A stretch of 64,000 nucleotides of DNA, taken from assembly GCA_019925795.1 (NCBI GenBank), contig CM034305.1, forward strand, positions 68,684,573 to 68,748,572, read 5' to 3'. Position numbers and translations under genes: made by a program. The stretch is from Dendrobium chrysotoxum. Its lineage: Eukaryota > Streptophyta > Magnoliopsida > Asparagales > Orchidaceae. A model generated the notes under the pieces. The model made no database searches. It had not been told where the DNA came from and saw only the letters and a list, made by a program, of their open reading frames with translations. Below, piece by piece: positions 47,116 through 59,130 of this stretch; positions within the stretch are counted from its first letter, which is position 1; each line of letters begins with the position of its first letter.

Positions 47116-47445
47116 ATTTGAATACATCCGCATGTGCTTTGATCTATACGTCAAACTCTTAAATTTGTGTTCCGTGAGTGTTGTGCGGATTAATATAAAT
47201 AATTAGTTTCAAACCTAATCCCTTGTTAACAGATGAACAAGGTTGACAAGTTTGTCATCATTCTCCCACTATCCCCTTTAAGAAGTCCTTTAAAAAATGA
47301 GGGTGAAATCTTTTGGTAGTATCTTATGTAAAATTTAATTTTCCTAAATATTTCCCTCAGAATTTAATTCCGTTAAAACTCTCTCCATCGATAAAAGCAT
47401 ATGGAGAGGACAGAGCGGGAGTTTCCGGAGCCCACATGTGAGTTT
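47116..47445 (+). repeat. Continuation of the interrupted repeat; partner of 44970-45127
   Basis: GTTGTGCGGATTAATATAAA..CCTAATCCCTTGTTAACAGA matches the wording of 43605-43670, and 47313-47435 matches 44980-45120. So this is a shortened, diverged copy of the repeat at 43.5-45.1 kb, split by the LINE. Confidence 0.6.
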
Positions 47446-50400
47446 TCATGAATTACCCTGTAAGGACCACAATTGTGCCTATATTTACTTGACAAATACC
47501 AAAGGTTTAATTTGTTAATGCCTAATTTTTCTAAGCCGATAGATTTGATGCAAATCTCAAAGTTAACACATCAGAAAAGCAAAACCAGTGAATTGAGATG
47601 AGTAAATTGATAGTCCAAGCATTAAATTTACTTCAATTAAATTTTTTTAGTAATTTTTTTATTTTTTTAATTTAAAATTTTTGTTTTTTCATGCTTATGA
47701 TAATTGACAAGAGAACATTTTATGTTCTGTAAATGCTCCGAACCTTTCCTCCCATTGGTCTGGTTCAATTCACCACGTTGGTTTTGGTCGAATGCTGTTC
47801 ATTGCATATATTGATTCCAGGGCCATTAGTCACAAGCAAGAGCAACAATTGAAACAAGTCACAGATCAATTGAACCAGAAGAACAATGAAGATTTATGAG
47901 GGAAGTTATCTCCTTATTCCATCTGTGAGGATTGAATAGTTATTTGGTGCTTCATTTCCTTGCTTTATTTCCTGTTTAGTTAGCTTATGTGATTGAATGT
48001 TTTTAAATGTTCTACAATCAACTTTTTTTTATTAGCTTCCAATTGAATATGCAATATTTTACGATCCAATTTCTATGCTAGGTTTCTGTTAGATGACTAT
48101 TAAATTATCCTTTGTGTGGTGTTATGTTTCTTTGGCTTTCATCTAAGGGAATGATTTGTTATCTAAATTAGAAGTTTGTGACTATGAATATGACCATGAG
48201 TGCATGATTTTGTGTCCTGTCCTAGATTTGCATTAGAAAAACCTTGTTGTTCCTCATTACAATTTGGTGATGAATTGCAAGCATTTCTTCTATCATATTT
48301 TGAAAAACATTGTGTGAATGCTAGGGTGTTTCCTAATATTTTTAGAAACACTTATCCACATAATTGAATAGGTATGAGTACTGTCAAAAGAGTGCTTCAG
48401 TTAAAAAAACAATCAATTCTGGTTGTACATGTCACCACAATTCGTTGAAGAATTGAAACAAAATGAACCTTGCAAGTCAAATCAATTGGATCAAAATAAC
48501 TCTAAGATGCATATAAATTCTATTTAATCCTAATTGAACTGAAATGCTTCAACATCTATTTGGTCTATTGAAACTGAAATAGGTTTATGCTTGGTCTGTA
48601 AGGAATCAAATGAAACATATATAATATCAGTACTGTCTTGATTTTTAGTCAGTATTGCTACGCATGCTCCCTTTGGACGACTGCACGGCTCCTGCAAAAC
48701 TTGAATGTGTAAACAAAAAAACGAATTTGTTTGGTGTTTCCACTAAATTTTTTTATTGATAGGTATTGATTGAACTCACCTAATACTACATGCATTTAAA
48801 AGTAGAGCTTTGCTTGTTATATAGGATTGGATTCACAAAATCTTGCTAATCATGACTTCTGTTGGATAATACCCGACCACTATGTTTATTTGATTCCACA
48901 TTTTTGTAACCTCTATATTTATTTTATTAGAGAGGATGTTATTGCAATACAACCTTGATCCAGCTTTTCTCCAAGCTAAATTGCTATTAAAATTTAAACA
49001 CATCAATTCACCAGTTTTTTTGGTCTCCCTGTAAGCCTTACACTATTGATAGTATTTTTAAAATGTGGCCAAACTCTGCCATACATGAATGATCTTGTTC
49101 ATTTATCTCGTGGATATTCTTTTGTGGAGAAGTTTAGCTTATAAGGCACATAGTAGAGAACCTTTCTTGCTTATATTCTTAATGAGACCATGTTTAACTG
49201 GACCTCTGATCATTATGTAATAAGTTATTATAATCCATTGAAACCAAGCATTTTATATGAAGTTTTAAAGTAAGTTCATGAATTTTATATTCAAAACAAC
49301 TATTAAACAACAAAAGCAAAAAAAAAAAAAAAATGTTAACTGCAACTCAAGTGGGATCAACAAAGTGACAGGAAACAAATAACTAATGTTGAACATTCAT
49401 GACTCATTTTAAATAAATTCGAAGTGATTTGCTATGATTCGAGTAATACGTGCCGGTTTTATTTTGATTGAGCTATCTTTCACCTAAAATCATCATTTAT
49501 TTATTATACTAAGCCGAACGTTTGCTTGATTTCTGTCTGAAATGAAAGGTTAAAGCTCTGTCGGATAATTTTCTTATTGCTGTTTAAAGTAATTTTTTAA
49601 AACATTAAGAAAATTGTTCCAAATAAAACCTAAATGTGTTCTTGAGCTTTTGGGGCTGCTGTCGAGCCTAGGGACATAACAAATAGTACTTTCTCCTTTG
49701 TTCTTTTTTTTTTTCCAACTATCTTTTTTTGGGGAAATTCTGGGGCATGGGATTCACTCGCTATAATGAAATAATTACAATCATGGAGTGAAAAAAATAC
49801 AACTCAAAGAAATAGATATCTGAGCTGCAACAAAAAAGGCAATGCTTACAAAGAAGAGCACCAAATTCCTAAAATTAGAAATAAATAAATTCCGAAAAGG
49901 AAGAAGATGAATGGGATAGAGTAGCCTCAGCATGTGCAAAACGATAACATCCAAACAAATCGTAGATTATTAGAGATAATTGAAAGCACTGTCATAGAAA
50001 ATCCAAAAAAAAAAACAAACAAACAGAGCATCTCCTTTGCTTGTCACCACAACAGTCTAGATGAATTCTAAATAAATTAAAAAAAAAAACTAGATAATAT
50101 ATTTCAAATACATCAAAATTTTACAAAGTATTTATTTTACTTCAAATCAAATTCCAATATTTTCAAAACTCTATTAGAAATATTTTACACCTCTTTTACT
50201 GGCAAGCAAATAGCCCTAATATGAAATATATATATAATCTTGCTATTATTTACTTGATTCGGGGGTGAAACATTAAGCATGAAACATTTATTCCTTGAGA
50301 ACATCTGTGGAGGCAAGTAAACTGTATTTGTGGTCGTCATATTTAAAATTGTACCATTTTGAGCATCCAGGTACATGAATATAAATCAGTAGTTGACGCC

Positions 50401-50597
50401 AAACTTGCTAAACACACCGTCTCCCTATAATATTATGAAAAATATCCTACCACTTCCAAGTAAAAGCCCAAATAAAATGCTGACTCAAGAAATAAGGTTA
50501 CTGATGAGCCGCCCCAACCATGCAGAATAAATGAAAGGCTGGGCTTCATTCACAAATTATGCTTCACAATTTTAGTGGTTCTTAAGAGAAGAACAAT
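47446..50597. other. Intergenic DNA downstream of the carrier gene
   Basis: No gene, RNA or defined transposon is recognised. There is a poly-A run at 49318-49333. The last few hundred bases hold the 3' end of the carrier transcript. Confidence 0.4.
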
Positions 50598-52330
50598 CTA
50601 CAGTATTTGAGTTTGTGGTTCAGGAGGGAAAATACTGATTAAGAATCTGTGGATCATCTCAAAGCTGGTGAAAGTAATCACAGCAGCTGGAGTTGTCCTA
50701 AGAAGGTTCGTGGCACAACCACGATAGAAGCCAGTAATGCCCTCACTCTTAAAAACTTTCCTTATGCAGTCTCTCACGCCTGCATATCTCAATTGTGAGT
50801 GGAAACCCTGTTCCTGAAGCCGTGAGCGCACCACCTTGAGTGACAAAAGAATAAGGATTAATATAAACTCATAAGTCATGATTTAAAGCATGTAAATTGA
50901 TACTCTAAACATTCTGGGACAACCACACCTCATGTGGGTATGTTAAGGTTGAAGCAAGGATTTTGGAGACAGAAGAGGCAATGGCGACATCTCCCGCACT
51001 CACTGAGTCGACAGTTACATTGTCTGGAGCATATGTCAAAGCAAAGATGAATTTCGGAAAACAACCCTACCAAGCAGCAAATTTCTGATGATTTAACACT
51101 AAATACCACCTTTGGCCAGGGAGATCTTTATTTTTTCGTAAATTGGAAACTGGATTGCAACATGGCTAATCCCAGCCAGCGCAGGTAGAAGACCGCTATT
51201 TGAAACATTAACGCCTTCAGCTAAAGAAGCGTGAGTGAATCATGGTGCAGGAATTCAATGGAAAGTAAATGTAACCTGTACAGCCCGCGAATGCCCTCCT
51301 CATAAGCTATCCTCCTTAAAGCACCCAACGTGTTTTGATACGGCACAAAATCAACTTTCAATCCTTGAGTCTGCACTGGAGCAACTTATGTCAGCGTGAA
51401 GCGAGCTGATGCTCTGACTATTATAATCAATGATTACAGAAAAGTGAAATGACACCCCCCCTAGCTACATATAGTTAATTTAAACTTTTAACAAAAGTTG
51501 GAATAAAAATATGAATATCTTAAAGTTTAAAAAAATTCATTAAGCTAGAACAAAAACTACTAAATTAATTACATGTTGATATTATCTACAGTATGGCATG
51601 TGCACTTTATAGCTTGCTCTACATAGGCAAATGGTGCGCATGGCAAACACTTCGCTCTGATTTTAGTAACATTGCTATGATGGAGTTTTTTCAAAGAAAG
51701 TCACAACACTAATCTATCAAGTGTTATAATGCAAAAAAGAAATATGTAGCAACTTAAATTATAGTGAAATTTCCAAAACAAATATTGAATAACTTTCGAG
51801 ATATTGCCTATGAACCGTGGGAGGTGTTTCATCAAAGGGCATAAATTAGACTTCACAACTTAATAAGAACGCATGCAAGTAAATGTGGTGAAAAAGAAGT
51901 CAATGAATAACTGAAGTTCCAATAACCACATATACCCTGTATGATATTCTAATTTGCCGCATCCAATGTAATTATAAGTGAAATTCATCACCTATATGAA
52001 ACTAGAATTTTTGGCATCATAGAGTACATTCAATGTTCACATATAAAGTACATGGTAAAAAAAGTTAATCATAACCTACCCCAACCCACCTAGAAAAATA
52101 GAAATATATCATACTTGAAATCTTGTCTTCACAACCCACAATGGGTTAGTTACCATTGTAGTTGCAACTCCGGCACCAGACGCAGCTACCACGTTGGAGG
52201 CTACAGAAAGTTGTTTACACCCATCTGCAATGAAGAAAGATTACTATTATCCGCTAGTGTAGTAAAACAACCAAACAAAGATTCCTTTGGTTCATTTGGT
52301 TTCTAGAAGTTTGGGGGGGGGGGGGGGGGG

Positions 52331-52366
<36 letters not shown>

Positions 52367-54125
52367 TAATTTTTTAATATCAATCTACAAATTTATTATA
52401 TATTGTCATTTGGCTGGATGTCGTTGAAATTAAACTTCAAAATCCATCAAATGTGATGGTTTAATTTTTTAATCAAAATGAGTGGAAAAAAAAAAAATTA
52501 AAGCATGTTATCAATCTACAAAAACAACCAAATGAGCCCTAAGTGACATAAAAACTCAAAGAAACTAGTTAATGGGCAAACAAACCATTTGAACAAAGCA
52601 ACCTTTTGAACTGATCATAAACGGTAAAGTAAACCTGAAAAGAGAATAATAAATAAATTGGTTTCTTGATATAATCCCAGTATCTACAAAATCATGAAAA
52701 AAGTTACATAGTAACAAAGAAGTAAATATGCAAACCTAAACATTAAAGTTCACAGACAATGATTATGATTGTTAATTTAGAATTTTCCAAATCAAAAGAA
52801 AATATAAAATAAAATTAATGATTACTAAACCTCATATGGGGGGGATTTCTCTGTTAATCTTCAAAACAGTTTTAAAATAAAATTAAATTTCAAAAAAAAT
52901 AAAAATTGCATTTGTCTAAGCTTCAAAAATGCTTCCTCTTTTCTAGTATTTATAATTTAGAGTTTTTAGGGAAAACCTATGGCACGATCATGTTGATAAG
53001 TATATAGACTAAGCAAGGACTTCTCTATCAATCTCCCATCCATTGTCCCATCACTTTCATAAGAGTTCTTCAAAGAATTTTTTTGAAGCTACAGATATGG
53101 TAGCAATCCAAAACAAGTGATAGCAGAAGGCAAATTTTTCATAAAAGATATGTACTGTGCTGGAAAATAGGTAAAATTTGATTCAAAAGACGAGTGAAAA
53201 AAAAAGAGATAAAAACAAACAAGGAAATTCTATGCTTAAAAATACACAATTTTTTTACAAGTTCACTCAATTGATAGCTAAATCCTATTATTGTCATAGC
53301 AAATTTCACAATGATTTGATTATGGAGAAGATATAACTCTAATTTTCCAAATACTACAACTCTAATTTAACATAAGAATGACAAATTCTTATAAATAAAA
53401 AATTAGATCAAATAAAAAACGCAGTAAAAATCACAAAAACTCCTAATGAAATAACCAGAAAACATTGGAAACTAATCAGTCACTTTCCAACCCCCACGGA
53501 AGGCCACCACAAATGTTAATCCACAATAAAGTCTGCATAACACTTTTTCTATGGGGCAAAAACATACGATCGACAACTTAATAATGTTAGCAAAATAAAC
53601 AATTAGAATATTATCAAATATCTACCTAAATGTTTTCTCACCAAATCAAGGACTTTCATGCCTACAAAAAGGCTCAAGGCATTTGTTGATTATTTCCACA
53701 GATTTTAGCAGGAAAAATAGAAGATTTTATAGCATCGATAGGTAGAAGATTTTATAGCATCAATAGGTAGAAACCATGAGAAGAAAACCAGGAGCTTTAA
53801 GAATTTAAATGAAATCCTCAAATAAATTGCATAATTTAATTAAGACTAAATTAATAATTAATTTAGAGGTTGAAGCCATTTGGAATTCGTTAAGAATTCC
53901 AATAAACACTACATTTTATATTAAAATTACAAAATAACTTATTACAACTCTTTAGTAGTTTTCAGCAAAAGAGTTCAGGAAATAACTTTTCTTGTCCTGA
54001 AAACTAGCAGAGAACTTACTGCCCAGTTAGGAAGTAGTGCTAGCACAGTTGGTGAAAGACCACGGTACAAACCACGGAGCCTTCCTTTTGGACTATTTGT
54101 TCAAGACTTCCAATAATGACACTAC
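50598..54125 (-). CDS. NDT1: Mitochondrial carrier, NDT1-type NAD transporter; partial, with frameshift
   Basis: NDT1-type carriers move NAD+ across the inner mitochondrial membrane (or plastid envelope) in exchange for adenine nucleotides. Eight minus-strand exons join in phase at GT-AG sites except at one break: 54125-54020, 52634-52586, 52224-52115, 51370-51276, 51195-51107, 51023-50929, 50834-50598 are seven that I traced to the TAG stop at 50600-50598; the N-terminal exon is missing. Motifs: GLYRGLSPTVLALLPNWA, NPLWVVKTR (repeat 2), LAGISHVAIQFPIYEKIK, TLTYPHEVVRSRLQEQG (repeat 3), FYRGCATNLLRTTPAAVITF. PLWVVK, with Trp in the carrier signature, is typical of NAD, folate and pyrimidine carriers. 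The first visible exon (54125-54020) starts in frame as VIIGSLEQIVQKEG, then one base is missing near 54077-54082 before LRGLYRGL. The exon for the first membrane helix and its P-x-D signature is not found before 57.5 kb. It is either a pseudogene, a sequence error with a distant first exon, or both. Confidence 0.85.
52313..52362. repeat. (G)21(GA)n microsatellite in a carrier-gene intron
   Basis: Twenty-one G followed by about 14 GA units. It lies in the intron between the exons at 52586 and 52224. The G run is a likely place for sequencing error but is 1.7 kb from the frameshift. Confidence 0.97.
53719..53769. repeat. 24-bp tandem duplication in a carrier-gene intron
   Basis: AGAAGATTTTATAGCATCGA and AGAAGATTTTATAGCATCAA, each followed by TAGGT, stand side by side in the large intron between exons at 54020 and 52634. 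The rest of that 1.4-kb intron is AT-rich and featureless. Confidence 0.85.
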
Positions 54126-55258
54126 CTGATGACAGCAAGCTTTTAGAAAGATGAAAAAACTTGGAAGTCTTCTATTTTTACGTAAATGTTTCTACAGCTC
54201 AGTATAACAATATATTCATAAATAGCAGTCCAAATAACTAGTTCAAAGGAGTTTCAAGAGAAATTCTGCATCGACAACTATAAAAGTTCCAAAAAAGTAC
54301 TATATAGTTTCAGCAGACAATTCATGCACTGCTTTGAAGTAAAATAAATCAGAATAACCAATTCTATTAAAATTGATTTCATAATGTGCTATGTTATGCA
54401 ATATAGTATCTAAATTAAAAAATAGTTGAGCTAAAGAATTACGTTAAGTATTACCTGATTAAATTGTGAAGGGCTCACTCGATTTAGATAAACCATATAG
54501 TCAAGGCAATGTGATGGTGCAGGCGGCTGGCTTAAGTAGTAGAAACCTCCACTCTGTAAACAGAGCAGGTCCTCATGCAATTGCTGACCCGTGAATAATA
54601 GTAACTTATTGAGTTATAGCTATATTCTAAAAAAATTAAATTAGCAAAATGAAATCAAGCACTACGAAGTGAAATCTCTATTTCTGTGACGTCTGATGGT
54701 GTTGGGTGTGCAGTTAGATTACTGATGTGATCCAATTTATATAAGGTCTCCTAAGCTGCCTAAGAGAGTAATGCTATGTATGGTGGAGTTTAATTCGAAA
54801 GGAGTTAGTGGTCGGCCAATCCAACTCCATCATACTACAAGGATCTAGAGCCCTACATTCTACCCACTATAGTTTCCTCTCTAGAAGTCCAAATAATATG
54901 AAATAAAAATCAAATTGAAGAGAAAGATTTATAATTAGTGTCACACCCCATGCCACTCGATGCCGCCCCAAGTCAACCCTACTCCAACATGGCGATATAG
55001 GTTGCGATAGAGGCTTCAGGAAAACATTTATAATTAACAGACCACTGACCTCTATCCAGGCCTTTAACACAATTGAACCTGATACTAATCTAGCTCAACC
55101 TTGCCCTTCCCCTTTCTTGTAAAACAGCCAGAATGATAATCGAATGAGCTTCAATGCCCAAAAAAAAAAGCAATTCTATTACAATAATCAATGTAAGAAA
55201 GGACTAATAACAATAGCGTTGGCAGAATATTTAATGTGTGCTAGAAGAACATATGTAA
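54126..55258. other. Upstream of the visible carrier exons, nothing firm
   Basis: I searched this stretch for the missing first carrier exon and did not find the expected PLDVIK-type signature. A 33-codon open block at about 54458-54556 has splice-like ends but no recognised homology. A unit 5'-CCCCA..CCACTCGATGCCGCCCC is GC-rich but unexplained. Confidence 0.35.
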
Positions 55259-56120
55259 TGGATGTTCTCACTAGAAATTTGCAAGAGGTTATACCCTAGT
55301 GTATGCTTTTTGCTGATGATATTCTTCTTGTTGATAAGAGTAGAGAGGGAGTTGAAGTAAACTTGAATTATGGAGGTCAATCTTAGAGTCTAAAGGTTTT
55401 CGCTTGAGTAGATCTAAAACTGAATATATATGGAGTGTAATTTTAGCAGTAATAGACCTAGTGAAGGGATTGTGACTTTGGGCAATCAAGTCATTAATAA
55501 GAGTACACATTTTAGATATCTTGGATCTATTGTTCAGAGTGATGGTGAAATAGATGGGGATATTATTAGTAGAATTCAAATTGGATGGTTGAAGTGGAGG
55601 AATGCATCGGGCTTGTTGTGTGATAGAAAAGTCTCTCTCAAACTTAAGGGAAAATTCTATAAGATGGTTGTGAGACCTGCAATGCTTTATGGTGCAGAAT
55701 GTCGACCATTAAAAGAGAAGCATAATATTAATTGTTGCAGAGATGAGGATGCTTAGATGGGTGATGCCTTTACTCTTAGAGACATGATACGAAATGAGCA
55801 TATACGTGAAAAGGTTGGAGTAGCTCTAGTGGAAGATAAGATTAGAGAGAGTCGCCTTAGATGGTTTGTTTACAGAAAATGGTAGCCTTCCAATGACTTG
55901 GTTAGGAAAGTAGATGTATTAGATTTGACTTGTGTTAAGAAAGGTAGAGGTAGACCTAAAAAGACTTGGTTGGAAAATATTAGAAATAGTCTTTATTTAT
56001 TAGATTTAGATAAGAATTTGACTTTTAACATGACATAATGGAGAAAAAAGATTCATGTAGACGACCCCACATAGTGGGATAAAGGCTTGTTGCTGTTGTT
56101 GTTGTTGTTGCTGCTGCTAA
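55259..56120 (+). mobile_element. 5'-truncated LINE with RT FADD motif and 14-bp TSD
   Basis: The longest of the four LINE copies. It still contains the RT catalytic segment, where codons at 55309-55320 read FADD within MLFADDILLVDKS. It continues with FRYLGSIVQSDGEIDGDIIS, KWRNASGLLCDRKVSLKLKG, KFYKMVVRPAMLYGAE and the RKVDVLDLTCVKKGRGRPKK end, then GGGATAAAGGC and a TTG/CTG-rich tail. AAGAACATATGTAA flanks it at 55245-55258 and 56121-56134. Frame breaks near 55380 and 55730 and stops near 55756 make it inactive. Confidence 0.93.
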
Positions 56121-56134
56121 AAGAACATATGTAA

Positions 56135-57721
56135 ATAATTCGAGGCTATAATAACAATAATGAGGAATTTACAAGTAGATAGTAATAACTGTAATAAAAA
56201 ATATACATGACATGTAATATGTAAAATGCAGCATGATAGTATTAGGCTCACTTGAATCTCTCGTTCAACTTTATGTTATATAATTATTGATAACATCACT
56301 ATGCTTCAAATTCGATTGTACAGGATATGTAAATCACACCATCAAGATATACCATCATCGTTATAAATTCTATTCATTTCTTAACTTTCTCTTGCCATCT
56401 TTAAGAGGTGTCATGTTGGAATGTCTAGGTTTGTAAACCATAGGCTCATAAGATCGTACTGCCTCTCTAGCCCATAGGCTTCTTAACCCGTAGACCTCAA
56501 AATGCTATTAAAGCTCATACGCTTTCCCATATTTAGCCTTCATTGGGTCACACTACCCCCACCAGCCTACGGCCTACCACCTAACATATGATTTCCTCGG
56601 GCTTTCTTATCATTACTTTTGCCTATGTATGTTATGTGTCATTTGACTAGTTATTAGTATAGAATTTCAAATAAATCTGTATGACTGCAGTATATCAATG
56701 TATAAGTGGGTTTAACCGAATAATTCACCTATTTCAATTTAACACAATAGCAAAACAAACAGCACATACAAACATTCTTGCATCTCCCAATTAATGGTAA
56801 TAACTATATACAATAGTTCATACTAACTTCACCTGTGGAATGCAAAAGCGAATGTCACATTACTATTCAAGTCAATGCACATATAATCATAAAAATTTTC
56901 ACTTACATATCATATTTAACACAATTGCATATCTTACCTCCTCATCGTTCGAACTCGTCAAGTTGGACACTTAGCGTTCGCATGTATGTATAGGGCACCT
57001 ACACCCACTCAAATCATTAATTAACCATTCTCGTTATCTACTATCCGACTTCCACAATTATATCAATTCACAACAAAAATACCTTCAAATTTTCACGTCG
57101 CATACACAACTCCATGTATAATTCCCCTCGCACTATGATTAACTTGAATAATCATCTAATATATTTAAACGAAAACTTTTTCATCAAATAAATCTACAAA
57201 TACACAGCCAATTTTCCTTGCAAAAGAACAAGCCGAACACCCCACTCTAGCATTCGGCCAACATCCGCTCCAACACCCTTCTAATGGCTTACCCAGCACC
57301 AACAGCCCTGATGCCCTTCTCCAACAGCGGCTCCAAGAGAACCCAGAGAGAAATGCCCAAGTGTTTGGGCTCGGTTTGGTTAAAATGAATACAAAATTCC
57401 TAAGGCAATACATCCCTATCCAAATTCTTAAGTTACCCCCTTACATGTTGGACATCTATCTCCAATAATGCCCAAGCTACGATAATTTTAATTTTTAAAC
57501 AATGATTGAATTTTTAAACATATAAAAAAATATAAATTAAGATTTAATTCCCTACCTTTCAATCTTTAATAATTCATCTTATAGTTCTATGTATCGAATT
57601 GCTCTATTCAATGAGTAGAATGCAATAGCATGCTTATTGATACTTTTCAGGAAAATTGAGATTTTGTGGTATTTAAAATTGAGTCCAATGTAGCACATAC
57701 TTAAGCAAATCAGCTTTCAAA
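56135..57721 (-). mobile_element. Probable 3' LTR and flank of the Del/Tekay element
   Basis: On the minus strand this follows CGAGGACAAAATTCCACTAAAGG-type sequence (57722-57750), the standard pol end plus polypurine tract of Del/Tekay elements, so the LTR should begin near 57721. An 82-codon frame at 57165-57413 has no recognisable domain. The outer border of the LTR is not determined. Confidence 0.5.
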
Positions 57722-57759
57722 TTCTTACCCCTTTAGTGGAATTTTGTCCTCGAAATTGG

Positions 57760-58241
57760 CTACTTTCATGTTCTATCAAATAAGTGAGGAATATTTTGTT
57801 TCATATATGTTTTTCTTTCTCAAGTAGCCTCATTTAATGATCTATACTTCCATTTTACCTTCATATATGAAATTGTTCTGCTCCTTAATTTACGAACATC
57901 AAATTCTAAAATCTTCTCAGTCTCCTCTAGATATGTCAGATCACTTTATACTTCAATGTCATTCTATGGAACCTTCTGATGTTCATCTATCACCCATTTT
58001 TTAGCATAGATATATGAAATACATTGTACACATCATACATATCGGCACGTAATGCCAAACCATAGGCAACATTTTCAATCCTTTCAATCCTTTCAAATGG
58101 CCCAATATATCTTAAACTTAAGTTTTCTCTATGGCCAAATCTAAAAATGTCTTTCATAAGTCTAACCTTAAAAAAAGAAAAATCTCCAACTTCAAACTCG
58201 GACATTTTATATTTGGGGTTAGTACTTTTGTTGACGGTCAT
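57760..58241 (-). pseudogene. Del/Tekay integrase C-terminus and chromodomain
   Basis: The open piece 57990-58241 reads EFEVGDFSFFKVRLMKDIFR, LSLRYIGPFERIERIENVAY and YNVFHISMLKNG, the GPF/Y module of chromovirus integrase. Further on (57785-57960) a broken frame gives DLTYLEETEKILEFDVRKLR, SRTISYMKVKWKY and NIPHLF, a Del-type chromodomain, which in chromoviruses steers integration to marked chromatin. Stops occur at several codons. Confidence 0.85.
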
Positions 58242-59130
58242 GTGTTGTCTTCAATTTGCCCCTAATTATTTGATCTTCTCAGCGGCCTGACCATTAATTG
58301 TGGTCCTAACAACTGTCTTTCCCCAACTTTAAACCAACTCAAAGGAGTTCTACATTTTATTCAATAAAAGATTTCATAGGGAGCAATTTTGATGCTAGAC
58401 TAGTAGCTAATGTTACAAGCAAATTCTATCATACAGATGTGATCTTCCCAGCTACTACCAAATTTCAAAACACAAAATCTCAGCAAATCCTCCAACACTT
58501 GAATAACTCTTTCCGATTGGCCATCTGTGTGTGGATAAAATGTTGTACAGAAATTCAATTTAGTGCACAAACTTTCATGAATACCCTTTCACAGTCAAGA
58601 CGTAAATCGGTCATCTCTATCTGATATGATAACTCTAGGAATCCTATGTAATCTGATAATTTCCTTCACAAACAATTTGCTAACTTCTCCATTGAATCTA
58701 ACTGATGAATGGAAAAAAGCATCGATTTTGTTAACCTGTCAATCACCACCCAGATGCAATCATGCTCTTGCCTAGATCTAGAAAAATCTATAACAAAATC
58801 AATAGCTATGTCCTCCTAATTCCACTCAGGTATAGGCAATGACTGCAACATTGATGTTCAGCCTTTACCACCTGACATTCTTTACATTTAGCCACAAATC
58901 CAGCAACATCCCTCTTCATTCCACACAACCAGAACAGTGATTTCAAATTTTTATACATTTTTTTACTATCGGGGTGAATTGAATATTCTAAATAATGAGC
59001 TTCAACCAAGATCTCTTGAATCAGTTTAGAATCCCTCGGGACCCAAAGGTGCCTTTTACGTCTCATCGATGCTTGATAATCTAGGCTGAGATCCTGCCTT
59101 TTTCCTAATTGAATTTGATTCACCAACTTC
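58242..59130 (-). pseudogene. Del/Tekay integrase zinc-binding and core domains
   Basis: 58806-59126 reads LWVPRDSKLIQEILVEAHYL and GMKRDVAGFVAKCKECQVVK: the HHCC zinc module. Further along, about 58540-58640, RIVISDRDDRFTS carries a catalytic Asp and, about 58490-58545, FYPHTDGQSERVIQVLEDLL the catalytic Glu. RCRTPLSWFKVGERQLLGP (about 58300-58360) precedes the C-terminal domain. Frame changes separate the parts. Confidence 0.85.

Noticed and set aside
54458..54556. 33-codon minus-strand block with AG/GT-like borders just upstream of the carrier exons
   Set aside because: It does not match the N-terminal carrier exon or any family I know, and it would not supply the missing membrane helix. 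Kept out of the gene model.
57165..57413. 82-codon minus-strand frame with many Trp and Cys
   Set aside because: No recognised domain, and it lies where the LTR of the Del/Tekay element is expected.
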